The notes under the pieces: model-generated
Seen by the model: the letters and a program-made list of their open reading frames with translations, nothing else
What the model was told of the DNA's origin: nothing
The model's database searches: none
Part shown: positions 8,640 to 17,832 of the stretch, piece after piece
Layout of the letters: each line of letters opens with the position of its first letter
Numbering within the stretch: the stretch's first letter is position 1
NCBI RefSeq assembly: GCF_031426495.1
Contig: NZ_JANPLK010000006.1
Span: forward strand, 1 to 64,000
Reading direction: 5' to 3'
Source of the DNA: Gemmatimonas sp.
Lineage (GTDB): Bacteria; Gemmatimonadota; Gemmatimonadetes; Gemmatimonadales; Gemmatimonadaceae
DNA: 64,000 nucleotides
Program-made: the position numbers and the translations under genes

Positions 8640-10262
8640 TCACCGAACGGGAATGCGTGATGCATAGAACTCGCGCTCGAACGATTCCTTGCGCTCGGTC
8701 CAGCGATGCAACGCCGTCAGCACGGCGGCGTCTCCGGGTTTGAACGGTTCGGTGCGCGTGGGATTGGCCAGCCAGTCGCCGCGGATCCATTCGCGATACC
8801 AGCCCTGCCACGCGATCATGTAGGTCGTGGTGGAATCCGTCGTGCGCGCCGCACGATGATCGCGCGCGAACTCCAGTACCATGCGTTGGCTGGGGCGCGT
8901 TTCGAAGTAGCGCGCATCGGCGGCCGCGATCGCTGAGACCGCCGCGGTGTCGAGCGTCGGACCGCGCCCAACGGCGGGAGTGGGTACTACCACGCGCTCC
9001 ACGGCGAGTGTGGTCACGGCGGGACGTGATAGGGTACCCGCCACCCGCACCTCGTCGATACGCCAATTGTCGGCCACGAACTGCAACCGAATGCGCGCCG
9101 TGCGGGCATTCAGCGCCGACCGCGGCAACACGAGCGCGACATCACGAAACGCGATCGGCCCCACGTCACTCAGCCGCGCGGTGGCGCCGTGAATCGCATC
9201 GATGCTCGCGACGCCTTCCACCGAGGCGCGCAGTCCCATCGTTTTGCGATACCACAGCGCCATCTCGGCGGTGGTGCCGAACTTTCCGAGCCCCTCGTGC
9301 AGCCAGTCAGCCGCATCGCGCCCGCCCAGCATGCCGTTGTACAGCAGTACCGTATTCAGCAGTGAGTTGCGCAGTCGCAATACCACCGCCACCGAATCTC
9401 CGGCAGGGAGATCGGCCACGTGCACATCGATCCAATCATCGAGATCGCCTGCTGATGCACGGCGCAGGATGCCGGCATCGGTGGCGTACAACGTGCCGTC
9501 GCGCGAGCGCAGTACACCGCGCACGTCGCGGCCCGCGCGGTCGGTAGCGCGACCGACGGGCGTGAATCCACTCACCAGCACGGGCCGACCGCCTTGGTCG
9601 GGCACGATCGTCTCACCGGCGGCGTGCCGCATGGCGAGCAGTTCGATGTGATTGATGTAGTGCGTCTCGAGCGCTTCGTTGCGCAACTCGAGTCGTACCC
9701 TACCCGTGGAATCCGCGCGCACCCGCAGCGGATCGACATCGCGCTGCTCCATGAGCGGCGCAATGGAGTACGAGAAGCCCTCGGCCTGCAGCTCGGCCGT
9801 CGCGCCGGTGTCGGCGTACACGGTAGGGCACGAGCCGAAAATGGCGATCCCAAGAATCAGCGCGCCGAAGCCGGCCGCTACCGTGCCGGCGACCGATGCG
9901 ACCACGGTGGGCACCGCATTGACCTTGTTTTCGAACGTCTCGACTCCCACCACGCTGTCCATCGGCACACTGTCGTCCACACGCGGTATCCCGTTGTGCA
10001 GCGTGTACCGACGGCCCTCGCCAGTCAGGCTGTCACGCGTCACGGTGGCACCGGTGCGAAACACGACGGTGCTGCCGTCCTTCAAGTGTGCCTTGATTGG
10101 CGATGTGATGCGCGTCGGCGCACCAGCGGCGGGACGCTCGACGGCGCGGACTTCCGTGCGATAGAACACGCACGCGGCCGAGAAGGCGACGGCGCCGAGG
10201 GCAGCGATCAGCGCCAGCGAGCGCAACGCGGGGGTTCGAACACGAGCTCTGAGCGATTTCAT
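8640..10262 (-). CDS. lipoprotein with membrane segment, unknown function
   Basis: 540 residues from the ATG at 10262 (GGAGTG upstream at good spacing). The signal peptide MKSLRARVRTPALRSLALIA runs to a lipobox-like FSAAC, so the mature protein is probably a lipoprotein. Residues about 25-100 (ITSPIKAHLKDGSTVVFRTG, then DSVVGVETFE) form a short beta module. A glycine/alanine-rich hydrophobic segment follows (VASVAGTVAAGFGALILGIA, about 120-140). The long C-terminal part has beta-sandwich-like strands and ends in basic residues. No enzyme motif found. Pairs with the downstream small lipoprotein. Confidence 0.65.
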   Translation of the reverse strand: MKSLRARVRTPALRSLALIAALGAVAFSAACVFYRTEVRAVERPAAGAPTRITSPIKAHLKDGSTVVFRTGATVTRDSLTGEGRRYTLHNGIPRVDDSVPMDSVVGVETFENKVNAVPTVVASVAGTVAAGFGALILGIAIFGSCPTVYADTGATAELQAEGFSYSIAPLMEQRDVDPLRVRADSTGRVRLELRNEALETHYINHIELLAMRHAAGETIVPDQGGRPVLVSGFTPVGRATDRAGRDVRGVLRSRDGTLYATDAGILRRASAGDLDDWIDVHVADLPAGDSVAVVLRLRNSLLNTVLLYNGMLGGRDAADWLHEGLGKFGTTAEMALWYRKTMGLRASVEGVASIDAIHGATARLSDVGPIAFRDVALVLPRSALNARTARIRLQFVADNWRIDEVRVAGTLSRPAVTTLAVERVVVPTPAVGRGPTLDTAAVSAIAAADARYFETRPSQRMVLEFARDHRAARTTDSTTTYMIAWQGWYREWIRGDWLANPTRTEPFKPGDAAVLTALHRWTERKESFEREFYASRIPVR

Positions 10263-10316
10263 ATCGAGCACTCCGGGAAGGTGTGGCACGTACCTCCCAA
10301 GGTGCTACACGCCGAA

Positions 10317-10354
10317 CGGGCCGGCTATCCGTCAGATGACGTACAGCCGGCCCG
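10317..10354 (-). terminator. stem-loop after the permease operon
   Basis: CGGGCCGGCT (10317-10326) pairs perfectly with AGCCGGCCCG (10345-10354), with a loop of 18 nt. It lies 18 bases beyond the stop of the small gene ending at 10373. There is no T-tract, so intrinsic termination is uncertain. Confidence 0.45.
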
Positions 10355-10372
10355 CTGAACCGCCGCCGTGAC

Positions 10373-10777
10373 TTAGTGCTTGGCGGCCGCGGCCTTGAAG
10401 CGTGCCCGCATCTGCAGCAGTTCGTCGCTGTGGCCCACGTTCTTCTTGGTCGCGTCTTCGAGGAGCTTCATGATGGCGATGTTATCCTCGACCACCGTGG
10501 GCGTGCCCTGCAGGTGCACACCGAAACCGAAATGTTCACCCGGCACCAGCACCATCTCGTTGTGCAGCACCACATCGCTGGTGTCGTCGGCGATCCGTAC
10601 GACCACGAACTTCTTGCCGGCCTTTTCCATGAAAGAAATCCGCAAGCCGTTCACGCCGTCGGGCCACGGGGCATAGGCGTGCTGCTGGCCATCGCTTCCC
10701 TCGAATGAGGTCGAGTCGGTAGTCTGCTTCATGAAGTTCTTTTCGAAATTGCCGGCGTAGCGAAGGGCGTGTCGCAT
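10373..10777 (-). CDS. small protein of unknown function
   Basis: 134 residues. Start set at ATG 10777 because AAGGA lies about 9 bases upstream; an in-frame ATG at 10732 is the alternative. No signal peptide or membrane segment. The centre is beta-rich (NGLRISFMEKAGKKFVVVRI, then HNEMVLVPGEHFGFGVHLQG) and the end is a charged helix (KLLEDATKKNVGHSDELLQM). I recognise no family. It follows the APC permease by 79 bases on the same strand and may be the last gene of that operon. Confidence 0.6.
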   Translation of the reverse strand: MRHALRYAGNFEKNFMKQTTDSTSFEGSDGQQHAYAPWPDGVNGLRISFMEKAGKKFVVVRIADDTSDVVLHNEMVLVPGEHFGFGVHLQGTPTVVEDNIAIMKLLEDATKKNVGHSDELLQMRARFKAAAAKH

Positions 10778-10856
10778 TCGTGAAGTCCTTGTGCGTGAAA
10801 AGCAGGTGAAACGGAGCGGTCTCTGGAATATCGCACCGATCGGGCGCGATGGCGAA

Positions 10857-12191
10857 TTACACGGACCGCGCCGCCCGGGCCGCCTTGAACTGACGGGCGC
10901 GCAGCACGCGCAAATACAGCCCGCCGGAGAAGAACACCAGCGCGCTGAGCCCCAGCAGCTCCTCCCGAGAGAGGTTGGTGAGCACCCAGACGCAGACGGC
11001 GGCCCCGAGAATCGGGACCAGTGGTCCGCCGGGGATGATGAAGGGGGTGTCAGCGGTCTGCACGCCACGCTGGCGCAGGCGCAACACGGCGAGACAGACG
11101 GCGACGTCGACCAGCAGCACCGACGCGGTCCCCAGGATGGCCAGCGACCTGAAGGCCCCCAACACCGCCAGCGCGCAGGCGATCGCCGCAAACACCAGAA
11201 TGGCGACGTACGGCGTGTCATACCGTGGATGCACCTTGGCCAGCGGCGCCGGCAGCAGACCGTCCTTGGCGGCGGCGTACAGGCAGCGCGGTGACACCAG
11301 CAAGTCGCCGTTCACATTGGCGAAGATCGACAGAGACACCGCACCCAGCAGCAGTGTTCGCCCCCACGGCCCCATGAGCTGTTCCGCCGTTGCGGCCAGC
11401 GGCGTGACCGTCTGCCGTGGTAGGTCGGCACCCAGCACGCCCTCGGCGACCAGCTGCAAGCCGAAATACAAGCCGACCACCGTGGCCACACCCATGAGCA
11501 GCCCCAGAGGCACGGTGCGGCTCGGATTGCGCAGCTCTCCACTGGCCGACAACGACGCTTCGCCGCCCACGAAGGCGAACATCAGCAACAACACCCCGCT
11601 GCCGAGTGTGGACGCGCTGGGCATGCTGGACGGAATGATGTGCGACAGATCGATGTGCGGAATACCCACCACGAGCAGCAAGAGCAACGGCAGCAGCTTG
11701 AGTACCGTGAGCACGACGACCAGTCGCGCGCCGGTTTTCACGCCCATGATGTTGACGCCGGCCATGAAGGCGAAGAGCCCGATGAGGGCAAGCGCTCGCG
11801 GCACCGGCTGCGCGAGGATCGGCGCGGCGGTGGCGAGCGCACTGACGAGCACATCGGCCAGTGCGGCGTCGGAGCAGGCGGCGAAGCCGAACCACATGAG
11901 ATTGGCCGCAATGAACCCCGCGAATGGACCGAACGCTGTTTCCACGTACGCGTACGCGCCACCGCTTTCGTGGACGCGACTGCCCACTTCGGCGAAGCAG
12001 AGGAAGATCAGCATCACCAGCACGGCGCAGATGGCGTAGCCGAGCGCGGTGGCACTGCCGAGGGTGGCAGCGACGAGTCCGGGCACGGCGAAGATGCCGG
12101 CGCCGATCGTGCCGTTGGCGAAGATGAGGGCGAGGGTGCCCGGCCCGAGCACGCGGCGCAGCGCGCCGCTTTCACGGCTCGTGTCCGTCAT
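10857..12191 (-). CDS. APC-superfamily amino acid permease
   Basis: 444-residue inner-membrane secondary transporter with about 12 hydrophobic segments. The first helix carries FANGTIGAGIFAVPGLVAAT, the unwound GxG substrate-binding motif typical of the amino acid-polyamine-organocation superfamily. The segment LLLMFAFVGGEASLSASGEL matches the family's helix 6 region (FxGxE). Its start ATGA overlaps the stop of the sensor kinase gene by 4 bases, so translation is coupled. Association with an exported carbamoylase-type amidase and a PLP enzyme suggests uptake of the amino acid released outside the membrane. Substrate unknown. Confidence 0.85.
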   Translation of the reverse strand: MTDTSRESGALRRVLGPGTLALIFANGTIGAGIFAVPGLVAATLGSATALGYAICAVLVMLIFLCFAEVGSRVHESGGAYAYVETAFGPFAGFIAANLMWFGFAACSDAALADVLVSALATAAPILAQPVPRALALIGLFAFMAGVNIMGVKTGARLVVVLTVLKLLPLLLLLVVGIPHIDLSHIIPSSMPSASTLGSGVLLLMFAFVGGEASLSASGELRNPSRTVPLGLLMGVATVVGLYFGLQLVAEGVLGADLPRQTVTPLAATAEQLMGPWGRTLLLGAVSLSIFANVNGDLLVSPRCLYAAAKDGLLPAPLAKVHPRYDTPYVAILVFAAIACALAVLGAFRSLAILGTASVLLVDVAVCLAVLRLRQRGVQTADTPFIIPGGPLVPILGAAVCVWVLTNLSREELLGLSALVFFSGGLYLRVLRARQFKAARAARSV

Positions 12192-14941
12192 GGTTCCGAC
12201 ACCGACGGCTGGTCGGCGATGGCGCCCATGACGGCGACCTGCAGGTCACGCGTGGAAAAGGGCTTCTGGATGAAGCGGACCGTTGCGTCCATGACCCCGT
12301 GGTCGGCGATGATGTCAGCCGTGTAGCCTGACATGAAGAGCACGTGAATTCTTGGATAGCGCTGCCGCACGACACCGGCCAGATCGCTCCCATTCATGCC
12401 CGGCATGATGACATCCGTGAGCAGCAGGTTGATCGGCCCTGGGTGCGCCTCCGCCACTTCAATCGCGTTCTTCGGTCCAGTCGCCACCAGCACGTCGTAG
12501 CCCAGCCGATGAAGCATGGTGCTCGTGAGCTTGAGGATCGACGGCTCGTCCTCGACGACCAGAATCGTGCCGTGTCCGCGCGGCAGCGCGTGCTCCGACG
12601 GTGTTGTGAACGAGGATCGCGCCTCGCCGTGATGTCGCGGCAGGAAAATCTCGAACGTGGTACCGCGATTGACGACGCTGTGAACCGCGATGAAGCCGCG
12701 GTTCTGCCGGACGGCCCCATCCACCATCGACAGGCCAAGCCCCGTTCCCTCACCCAGGCGCTTGGTCGTGAAGAAGGGCTCGAAAATGTGCGCAACGACC
12801 GCCGGTTCCATGCCGCGCCCGGTGTCGCCCACGGCGAGACAGACAAAGTCACCAGGAATGGCCTCGGGAACGACGCGACAGTACTCCGCATCGACGCGCA
12901 CATTGCTCGTCGTGATGGTCATGGTCCCGGAACCGATGCCTTCCGTCGCGATCGCATCCCGTGCATTGACGCAGAGGTTCGTCAGAATTTGATCGAGCTG
13001 CGACGGATCCATCCACACGGGCCACAGCGACGGTGATCCCTGCCAAGTGATGGAGATATTCTCACCGATCAACCGCTGCAAGAGCGACAGCGTCGCGGCG
13101 ACCGTCGCATTCAGATCGAGCGACTGCGGCTCAATGGGCTGCTTCCGGGCGAAGGCCAGCAGCTGACGCGTCAGGGCGGCGGACCGCTGTGCCGCATTCT
13201 GAATTTCCTTGAGATCGAGATAGCACGGCTGATCGGGCGACACTTCCAGCAGCGCCATTTCGGTATGGCCCAGGATCACACCGAGCATGTTGTTGAAATC
13301 GTGGGCGACGCCACCGGCGAGGCGACCGATCGACTCGAGTTTCTGCGCCTGCGCCAACTGCGCCTGGAGCGCCGCCTGCTCGGCGACGGCTTGCCGTCGC
13401 GCCGTGATGTCTCGTGTGATGGCGAGGACCTTGTCCACCCGGCCATCGGCATCCGGCAACGGAGCGGCATGAGTTTCCAGCCAGCGCCGCGTACCGCGCA
13501 AGCCAACGATCTCGAACTCGACCAGACCCGGCACGCCGTCCATCGCCTGCTTGTTCAGGGTTCCGAAGGCCGCTCGATGTTCGGGCAGAATGAATTCCGC
13601 GAGCCCACGTCCGCGTACGTCGTCCAGCGAGTCCGCTTCCAACATCGCGAGCCCAGCACGATTCATCTCCAGCAACTCGCCACTCGCGGACACGACCTTC
13701 ACGCACTCCGGCTCGGCTTCGACGATCGTGCGATAGCGCGCCTCACTCGCCCGCAGCGCGGACTCCGCCTGCAACCGCGAGGTCAGATCCGTTGCCACCG
13801 CCATGAATCCTTCGATCTCGCCCGACGCGCCACGGAGCGCCGTCACCGCGAGTGAGACCGGAACGCGCGATCCGTCTTTGCGGATGTACGTCCAGTCGTG
13901 GCGATTAGGCAACGCTCTGATGGCCTTCGCCACGAACACGTCAAAGCCGGGCGCAATCTCCTCACCCAACTCCTGCGAGAATTCCCGGGCGCGCTCGACC
14001 AGCTGCTCGGCGTCGTGAAACACCGCCCCCGATCGACCAATTATTTCGCTGGCGGAGTAGCCAAGCATCCGCTCCGCCGCTGGATTGAAGGTCAGAATGT
14101 TGCCGGAGGAATCGGACGAGATAATCGCATCGCCGGCGTGGGTAACCAGCGCGTGTTGCCAACGCGCCGCGGCTTGGTGCGCAGCCTCCGCCTGCTTGCG
14201 GGCCGTGATGTCGACCATCAGCCCCCGAATCCATCGGGGCTCACTCGCTTCCATTACCACCGTGACGAGATCGCAAATCCAGCGTTGCTCCCCGCTTCGG
14301 CAGAGAAATCGATACTCGAACTCGTGGTCCTCGAGGCGGGCGGTCGCAGCCGCACAGTACGCCACCGCGAACTCACGATCGTCCGGATGAATACGGCTGG
14401 CCCAGAAACCGGGCCGGCACCACTCGTCGCGCGTAAAGCCCGACACGCGCTCGGCATTCTCGCTAACCGATGTGAACTGGAACGTCGACGCGTCGGCTTC
14501 CCAGACGATCACTCCGGTCGAATCGAGGAGTAGACGGAACCGTCGGTCCGACTCGCGCTCAGCAGCCTCCGCCGCCGTGCGCGATGTCGACATCCGCCGC
14601 AGCGCGAACTCGATGCGCCACGGTAGTATGGCGAGGTAGCCGCGTGCGGCGTCCTTGATGAGAACGTCGTCCACACCGGCGTACAGCAACTCGGTCGTGT
14701 TGGCCTCCCGACCGGCTTCGACGAGGATGATCACCACCTGTTCGGTGAACGCGTCGGTGACGTTGCCGGTGAGCTCGTCACGGGCCAGCACGACGTCGAA
14801 GGTCTCCTCGCCCAGCAGGGCGCGCGCTGCAGCAACCGACGGAACGACGGTCACGATCAGCGGCAGTTGCTGGTCCGAGACGAATTCGGTCAGGGCCCGC
14901 GCGTCGTGGGGGTCCTGTTCGATGTAGAGGACGCGGCGCAT
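12188..14941 (-). CDS. hybrid sensor histidine kinase/response regulator with N-terminal pseudo-receiver
   Basis: About 917 residues, no membrane segments, so cytoplasmic. Order: receiver-like domain (1-115), three PAS/PAC modules (about 130-250, 255-375, 385-500), HisKA with KLESIGRLAGGVAHDFNNML (phospho-His), HATPase_c with NLCVNARDAI (N box), DTGRGM (G1), FEPFFTTK (F box) and GTGLGLS (G2), then a C-terminal receiver ILVVEDEP...LLLTDVIMPGMNG...IQKPF with its Asp. In the N-terminal receiver the phosphoacceptor position reads DVVLARDEL (Arg instead of Asp) though the VLIKD lysine is kept, so it is probably not phosphorylated. Start could instead be GTG 14959, which forms a GTGA overlap with the upstream amidase. 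Its stop overlaps the permease start. Likely senses a product of this operon's pathway. Confidence 0.85.
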   Translation of the reverse strand: MRRVLYIEQDPHDARALTEFVSDQQLPLIVTVVPSVAAARALLGEETFDVVLARDELTGNVTDAFTEQVVIILVEAGREANTTELLYAGVDDVLIKDAARGYLAILPWRIEFALRRMSTSRTAAEAAERESDRRFRLLLDSTGVIVWEADASTFQFTSVSENAERVSGFTRDEWCRPGFWASRIHPDDREFAVAYCAAATARLEDHEFEYRFLCRSGEQRWICDLVTVVMEASEPRWIRGLMVDITARKQAEAAHQAAARWQHALVTHAGDAIISSDSSGNILTFNPAAERMLGYSASEIIGRSGAVFHDAEQLVERAREFSQELGEEIAPGFDVFVAKAIRALPNRHDWTYIRKDGSRVPVSLAVTALRGASGEIEGFMAVATDLTSRLQAESALRASEARYRTIVEAEPECVKVVSASGELLEMNRAGLAMLEADSLDDVRGRGLAEFILPEHRAAFGTLNKQAMDGVPGLVEFEIVGLRGTRRWLETHAAPLPDADGRVDKVLAITRDITARRQAVAEQAALQAQLAQAQKLESIGRLAGGVAHDFNNMLGVILGHTEMALLEVSPDQPCYLDLKEIQNAAQRSAALTRQLLAFARKQPIEPQSLDLNATVAATLSLLQRLIGENISITWQGSPSLWPVWMDPSQLDQILTNLCVNARDAIATEGIGSGTMTITTSNVRVDAEYCRVVPEAIPGDFVCLAVGDTGRGMEPAVVAHIFEPFFTTKRLGEGTGLGLSMVDGAVRQNRGFIAVHSVVNRGTTFEIFLPRHHGEARSSFTTPSEHALPRGHGTILVVEDEPSILKLTSTMLHRLGYDVLVATGPKNAIEVAEAHPGPINLLLTDVIMPGMNGSDLAGVVRQRYPRIHVLFMSGYTADIIADHGVMDATVRFIQKPFSTRDLQVAVMGAIADQPSVSEP

Positions 14942-14955
14942 CGCGCCACTGGCTT

Positions 14956-16293
14956 TCACGGCCGACCGGCCGCTGGGCGCGCGTCGGCGGCGATGACGGC
15001 GTTGAGCAGCACGTCGGCGCCGTTCGCGATGTCGGCGGCGCGGGAGAACTCCTTGGGTGAGTGACTGATGCCACCCACGCTCGGAATAAAGATCATGGCC
15101 ATCGGGGCGATGTGCGCGATCTCCTGGGCATCGTGACCGGCGCCACTGGGCATCCGTTGCGACGACAAGCCGAGCGCGGTGGCGCTGGATTCGATCCAGT
15201 TCATGACCTGCGGATCGGAGACGGCGGGCGTGCTGTCGGTGAGTCGCTTGAAGGCGAAGGTGGTTGTGGTGGCCGTACCGATTTCGCGCGCAAGCCGCTC
15301 GAACACGTCGGTGAAGTGCTCGATCTTTTGTTGGTCGAGATCTCGCAGGTCGACCGTCATCACGACTTGGCCGGGAATCACGTTGGTGGTGTTGGGCGAC
15401 ACGACCATGCGGCCCACGGTGGCCACCTGGCGTCCGGGTTCGGCCCGCACGGCGTCGTTCACCGCCACGGTGAACTTGGCGGCGGCGAGCATGGCATCCT
15501 GACGCTGATCCATGGGCGTGGCGCCGGCGTGATTGGCGAAGCCGGTGATGGTGACTTCGAACCAACGCAGTCCGACGATGCCCTGCACCACACCGATCTG
15601 CTTACCGGCCTTTTCGAGCAGGCCACCCTGCTCGATGTGCAGTTCGATGTAGCAGGCGATGTCGCCCTTCTTCTTCACCGATTCGGCCAAACGCGACACG
15701 TCGCCGCCAATGATGCCGATGCCTTCGCGAATGGTCTTGCCGGAGCGGGCTACTTTCGCCAGCTCGGCGTCGGTCATTTCACCGATGGCGGTTTTGCTGC
15801 CGGTGGTGCCGCCTTCTTCGTTCTGCCAGATCACCACATCGAGCGGGTGGCGCAGCCGGGTGTTCGTTTCACGCAGCGTGCGCGCGACTTCGATGGCGCC
15901 GAACGATCCCACGGGGCCGTCGAAGTTGCCACCGTCGGTGACCGAGTCGACGTGCGAGCCGATGAGAATGGGTTTCAGCGCGCGATTGGTGCCCTCGAGT
16001 CGCGCATAGATGTTGCCAGCGGTATCGATACGCGGCGTAAAGCCGGCGTCGCGCAGCAATTGCTGCGTGAAGGCGCGCCCAGCGAGATCGGCTTCGGAGT
16101 AGGCCACACGATTGATACCGGTGGGCGTGCGTCCGATGCTGTCGAACCTGGTGAGCCACTCGTTGAGTCGCGCGCCGTTCACGCGCAGGGGCGCAGTCGC
16201 GGGAACGGCGCGGAACGCGTTGGAGAAATACGGTATGACGAGCGGCATCGACGCCAGGGCGCCGGCGTGACCGAGAAAAGTACGACGCTTCAC
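14956..16293 (-). CDS. Tat-exported hydantoinase/carbamoylase-family amidase (M20)
   Basis: 445 residues. The N-terminus MKRRTFLGHAGALASMPLVI is a Tat-type signal (RR-T-F-L). The family hydrolyses N-carbamoyl amino acids, beta-ureidopropionate or allantoate using two metals. Visible ligands: GSHVDSVTDGGNFDGPVG (His, Asp), EEGG (Glu pair), ELHIEQGGLLE (His), and GGISHSPKEF near the C-terminus (His). GFANHAGATPMDQRQDA marks the dimerisation lid. Starts 3 bases after the stop of the PLP enzyme and is coupled to the sensor kinase downstream. Periplasmic carbamoylases are less common than cytoplasmic ones; substrate is not predictable. Confidence 0.85.
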   Translation of the reverse strand: MKRRTFLGHAGALASMPLVIPYFSNAFRAVPATAPLRVNGARLNEWLTRFDSIGRTPTGINRVAYSEADLAGRAFTQQLLRDAGFTPRIDTAGNIYARLEGTNRALKPILIGSHVDSVTDGGNFDGPVGSFGAIEVARTLRETNTRLRHPLDVVIWQNEEGGTTGSKTAIGEMTDAELAKVARSGKTIREGIGIIGGDVSRLAESVKKKGDIACYIELHIEQGGLLEKAGKQIGVVQGIVGLRWFEVTITGFANHAGATPMDQRQDAMLAAAKFTVAVNDAVRAEPGRQVATVGRMVVSPNTTNVIPGQVVMTVDLRDLDQQKIEHFTDVFERLAREIGTATTTTFAFKRLTDSTPAVSDPQVMNWIESSATALGLSSQRMPSGAGHDAQEIAHIAPMAMIFIPSVGGISHSPKEFSRAADIANGADVLLNAVIAADARPAAGRP

Positions 16294-16296
16294 GAA

Positions 16297-17628
16297 TCAG
16301 CCTCGAGCAGCGATGGTGCGGATAGCGGCCGCCAGTTTGTCAGCGTCGGCGGGGGTGTTGTACAGCGTGGGGGTGACGCGCACGCAATCGCCCTTGGCGA
16401 GTCCGGTGCGCTGAAAGGTGAAGATGCCGAACTCATCGTGCAGCGTAGTGGCGAGTGCGCGATTGGCCTCGCTCGTGCCACGGTTGTGCAGTCGGAAACC
16501 GGTGATAGCACCGGTGAGCGTGGCGTCTTCGGGCGTGAGAATGCTCACGCCCTTCACATCAGCCACGGCGTGCACCCAGCGGTCGCGCAAATAGCGCAAA
16601 CGCGCAGCCTTCTGCGGAATCCCGATGCTGAGCTGAAAGTCGATGGCGTCGGTAATCGTCATCACGGTCGCGAAGTGCGTAGTGCCAGTGTGAATGCGGC
16701 TTTCGATCCGATCAAGCGGCGCACTTTCATCGGCGTGCGCACGATCGATGGCACTGAGGCGATCCTCGCGGATGTACAGGGCGCCGGCACCGATGGGCGC
16801 TCCGATCCACTTGTGCAGGTTGAGCCCCACGAAATCGGCGCCCAGGTCGGCCATGGTCAGCGGCACCTGTCCGAACGAATGGGCGGCATCGACCACGACG
16901 TCTACACCGCGCGCCTTGGCCATCTTGGCAATCTCACCGACGGGCAGCAGCAGGCCGGTTTTGTTGTTGCAGTGCGTGAGCAACAGCAGCTTGGCGCGCG
17001 GGTTGGCGTCGAGCGAGTTCGAGTACAGTTGGAGAATGTTCTCGCGCGAGGCCGGCTCCGGGATGTCGAGCGTGACCACCTTGGCCTGGCAGCGTGCGGC
17101 GAGGGCATTCATGGCCCACTGCATCGCGTTGTAATCGAGATCCGCGTAGATGATCGTGTCGCCGGGCTGCAGGCGATTATACTGCCCGATCAGGGCCTGC
17201 AGCGCCTCCGTCGCGCCGCGGGTGAAGGCGAGTTCGGTGGGCTTGGCCCCCACGAACGCAGCCACCCGCTCACGGGCCGTGCGGAACATCGCGGGATACT
17301 CGCGCCGCGCGAAGTACGAGCTCTCGCTGTTCACGCGATCGATGTAGCGGTGATACACCTCGAGCACGGGCTGCGCCATCATGCCGAAGTAGCCCGCTTC
17401 CAGATTTGTGGTGCGCGGCGTGATCCGATACTTGGCGGCGACCAGCGCCCAGTACGCCTCGTCACGCGCCACGTCGTGCAGCGCGCCGGTATGCGGCGTG
17501 AGGGGGGCACCTGGCTCGGCTGAGCGCGGCGACGGGCTTGCGGCAGCGGCACTCGGGGCAGCGACGGCGGCGGCACCGAGAATGGCCGCGCTCTTCACGA
17601 AATCCCGACGGGAGCGGTCTGTAGGCAT
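16297..17628 (-). CDS. Tat-exported class V aminotransferase-fold PLP enzyme
   Basis: 443 residues. N-terminus MPTDRSRRDFVKSAAILGAA is a clear Tat signal, so the enzyme probably acts in the periplasm, folded with its cofactor. The fold is aminotransferase class V (isopenicillin N epimerase/cysteine desulfurase-like): FTRGATEALQALIGQY (phosphate-binding turn), DVVVDAAHSFGQVP (Asp that contacts the pyridine nitrogen), and GLNLHKWIGAPIG with the Schiff-base Lys. No cysteine-desulfurase catalytic Cys loop is evident. First gene of the operon with amidase, sensor kinase and permease. Could be a racemase/epimerase, lyase or aminotransferase; the sequence does not decide. Confidence 0.8.
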   Translation of the reverse strand: MPTDRSRRDFVKSAAILGAAAVAAPSAAAASPSPRSAEPGAPLTPHTGALHDVARDEAYWALVAAKYRITPRTTNLEAGYFGMMAQPVLEVYHRYIDRVNSESSYFARREYPAMFRTARERVAAFVGAKPTELAFTRGATEALQALIGQYNRLQPGDTIIYADLDYNAMQWAMNALAARCQAKVVTLDIPEPASRENILQLYSNSLDANPRAKLLLLTHCNNKTGLLLPVGEIAKMAKARGVDVVVDAAHSFGQVPLTMADLGADFVGLNLHKWIGAPIGAGALYIREDRLSAIDRAHADESAPLDRIESRIHTGTTHFATVMTITDAIDFQLSIGIPQKAARLRYLRDRWVHAVADVKGVSILTPEDATLTGAITGFRLHNRGTSEANRALATTLHDEFGIFTFQRTGLAKGDCVRVTPTLYNTPADADKLAAAIRTIAARG

Positions 17629-17693
17629 CCCTGACGGTACGGGCTCGGGCGGCTGACCGCAATCAGCCGGCGGTGGTGTGGCTCGTTGGCATC

Positions 17694-17800
17694 GTTGAAC
17701 TGATCACACAGAGAAAAGGAGCTTAGGAGAGCACAGGGGGCTGACCCGGGCGCGTGTCCTCTTTTTCTCTTTGGCTCTTTGTCTCTGTGTGATCGGGCAC
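17694..17800. repeat. intergenic inverted-repeat element, copy A
   Basis: GATCACACAGAG (17702-17713) is the perfect reverse complement of CTCTGTGTGATC (17783-17794). Purine-rich (GAGAAAAGGAG) and pyrimidine-rich (CTCTTTTTCTC) inner stretches also pair, preceded by GTTGAACT and followed by GGGCAC. The same design recurs at 19.8, 31.1 and 52.8 kb. It fills most of the gap between the PLP enzyme and the multicopper oxidase. Confidence 0.75.
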
Positions 17801-17832
17801 GCGGCGCTTGGAAGCCACGTGATCGCGGCGAA

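Noticed and set aside
15061..17523. 820-codon plus-strand frame
   Set aside because: Antisense to the carbamoylase and PLP enzyme genes, His/Gly/Arg-rich with no domain; a high-GC shadow frame.
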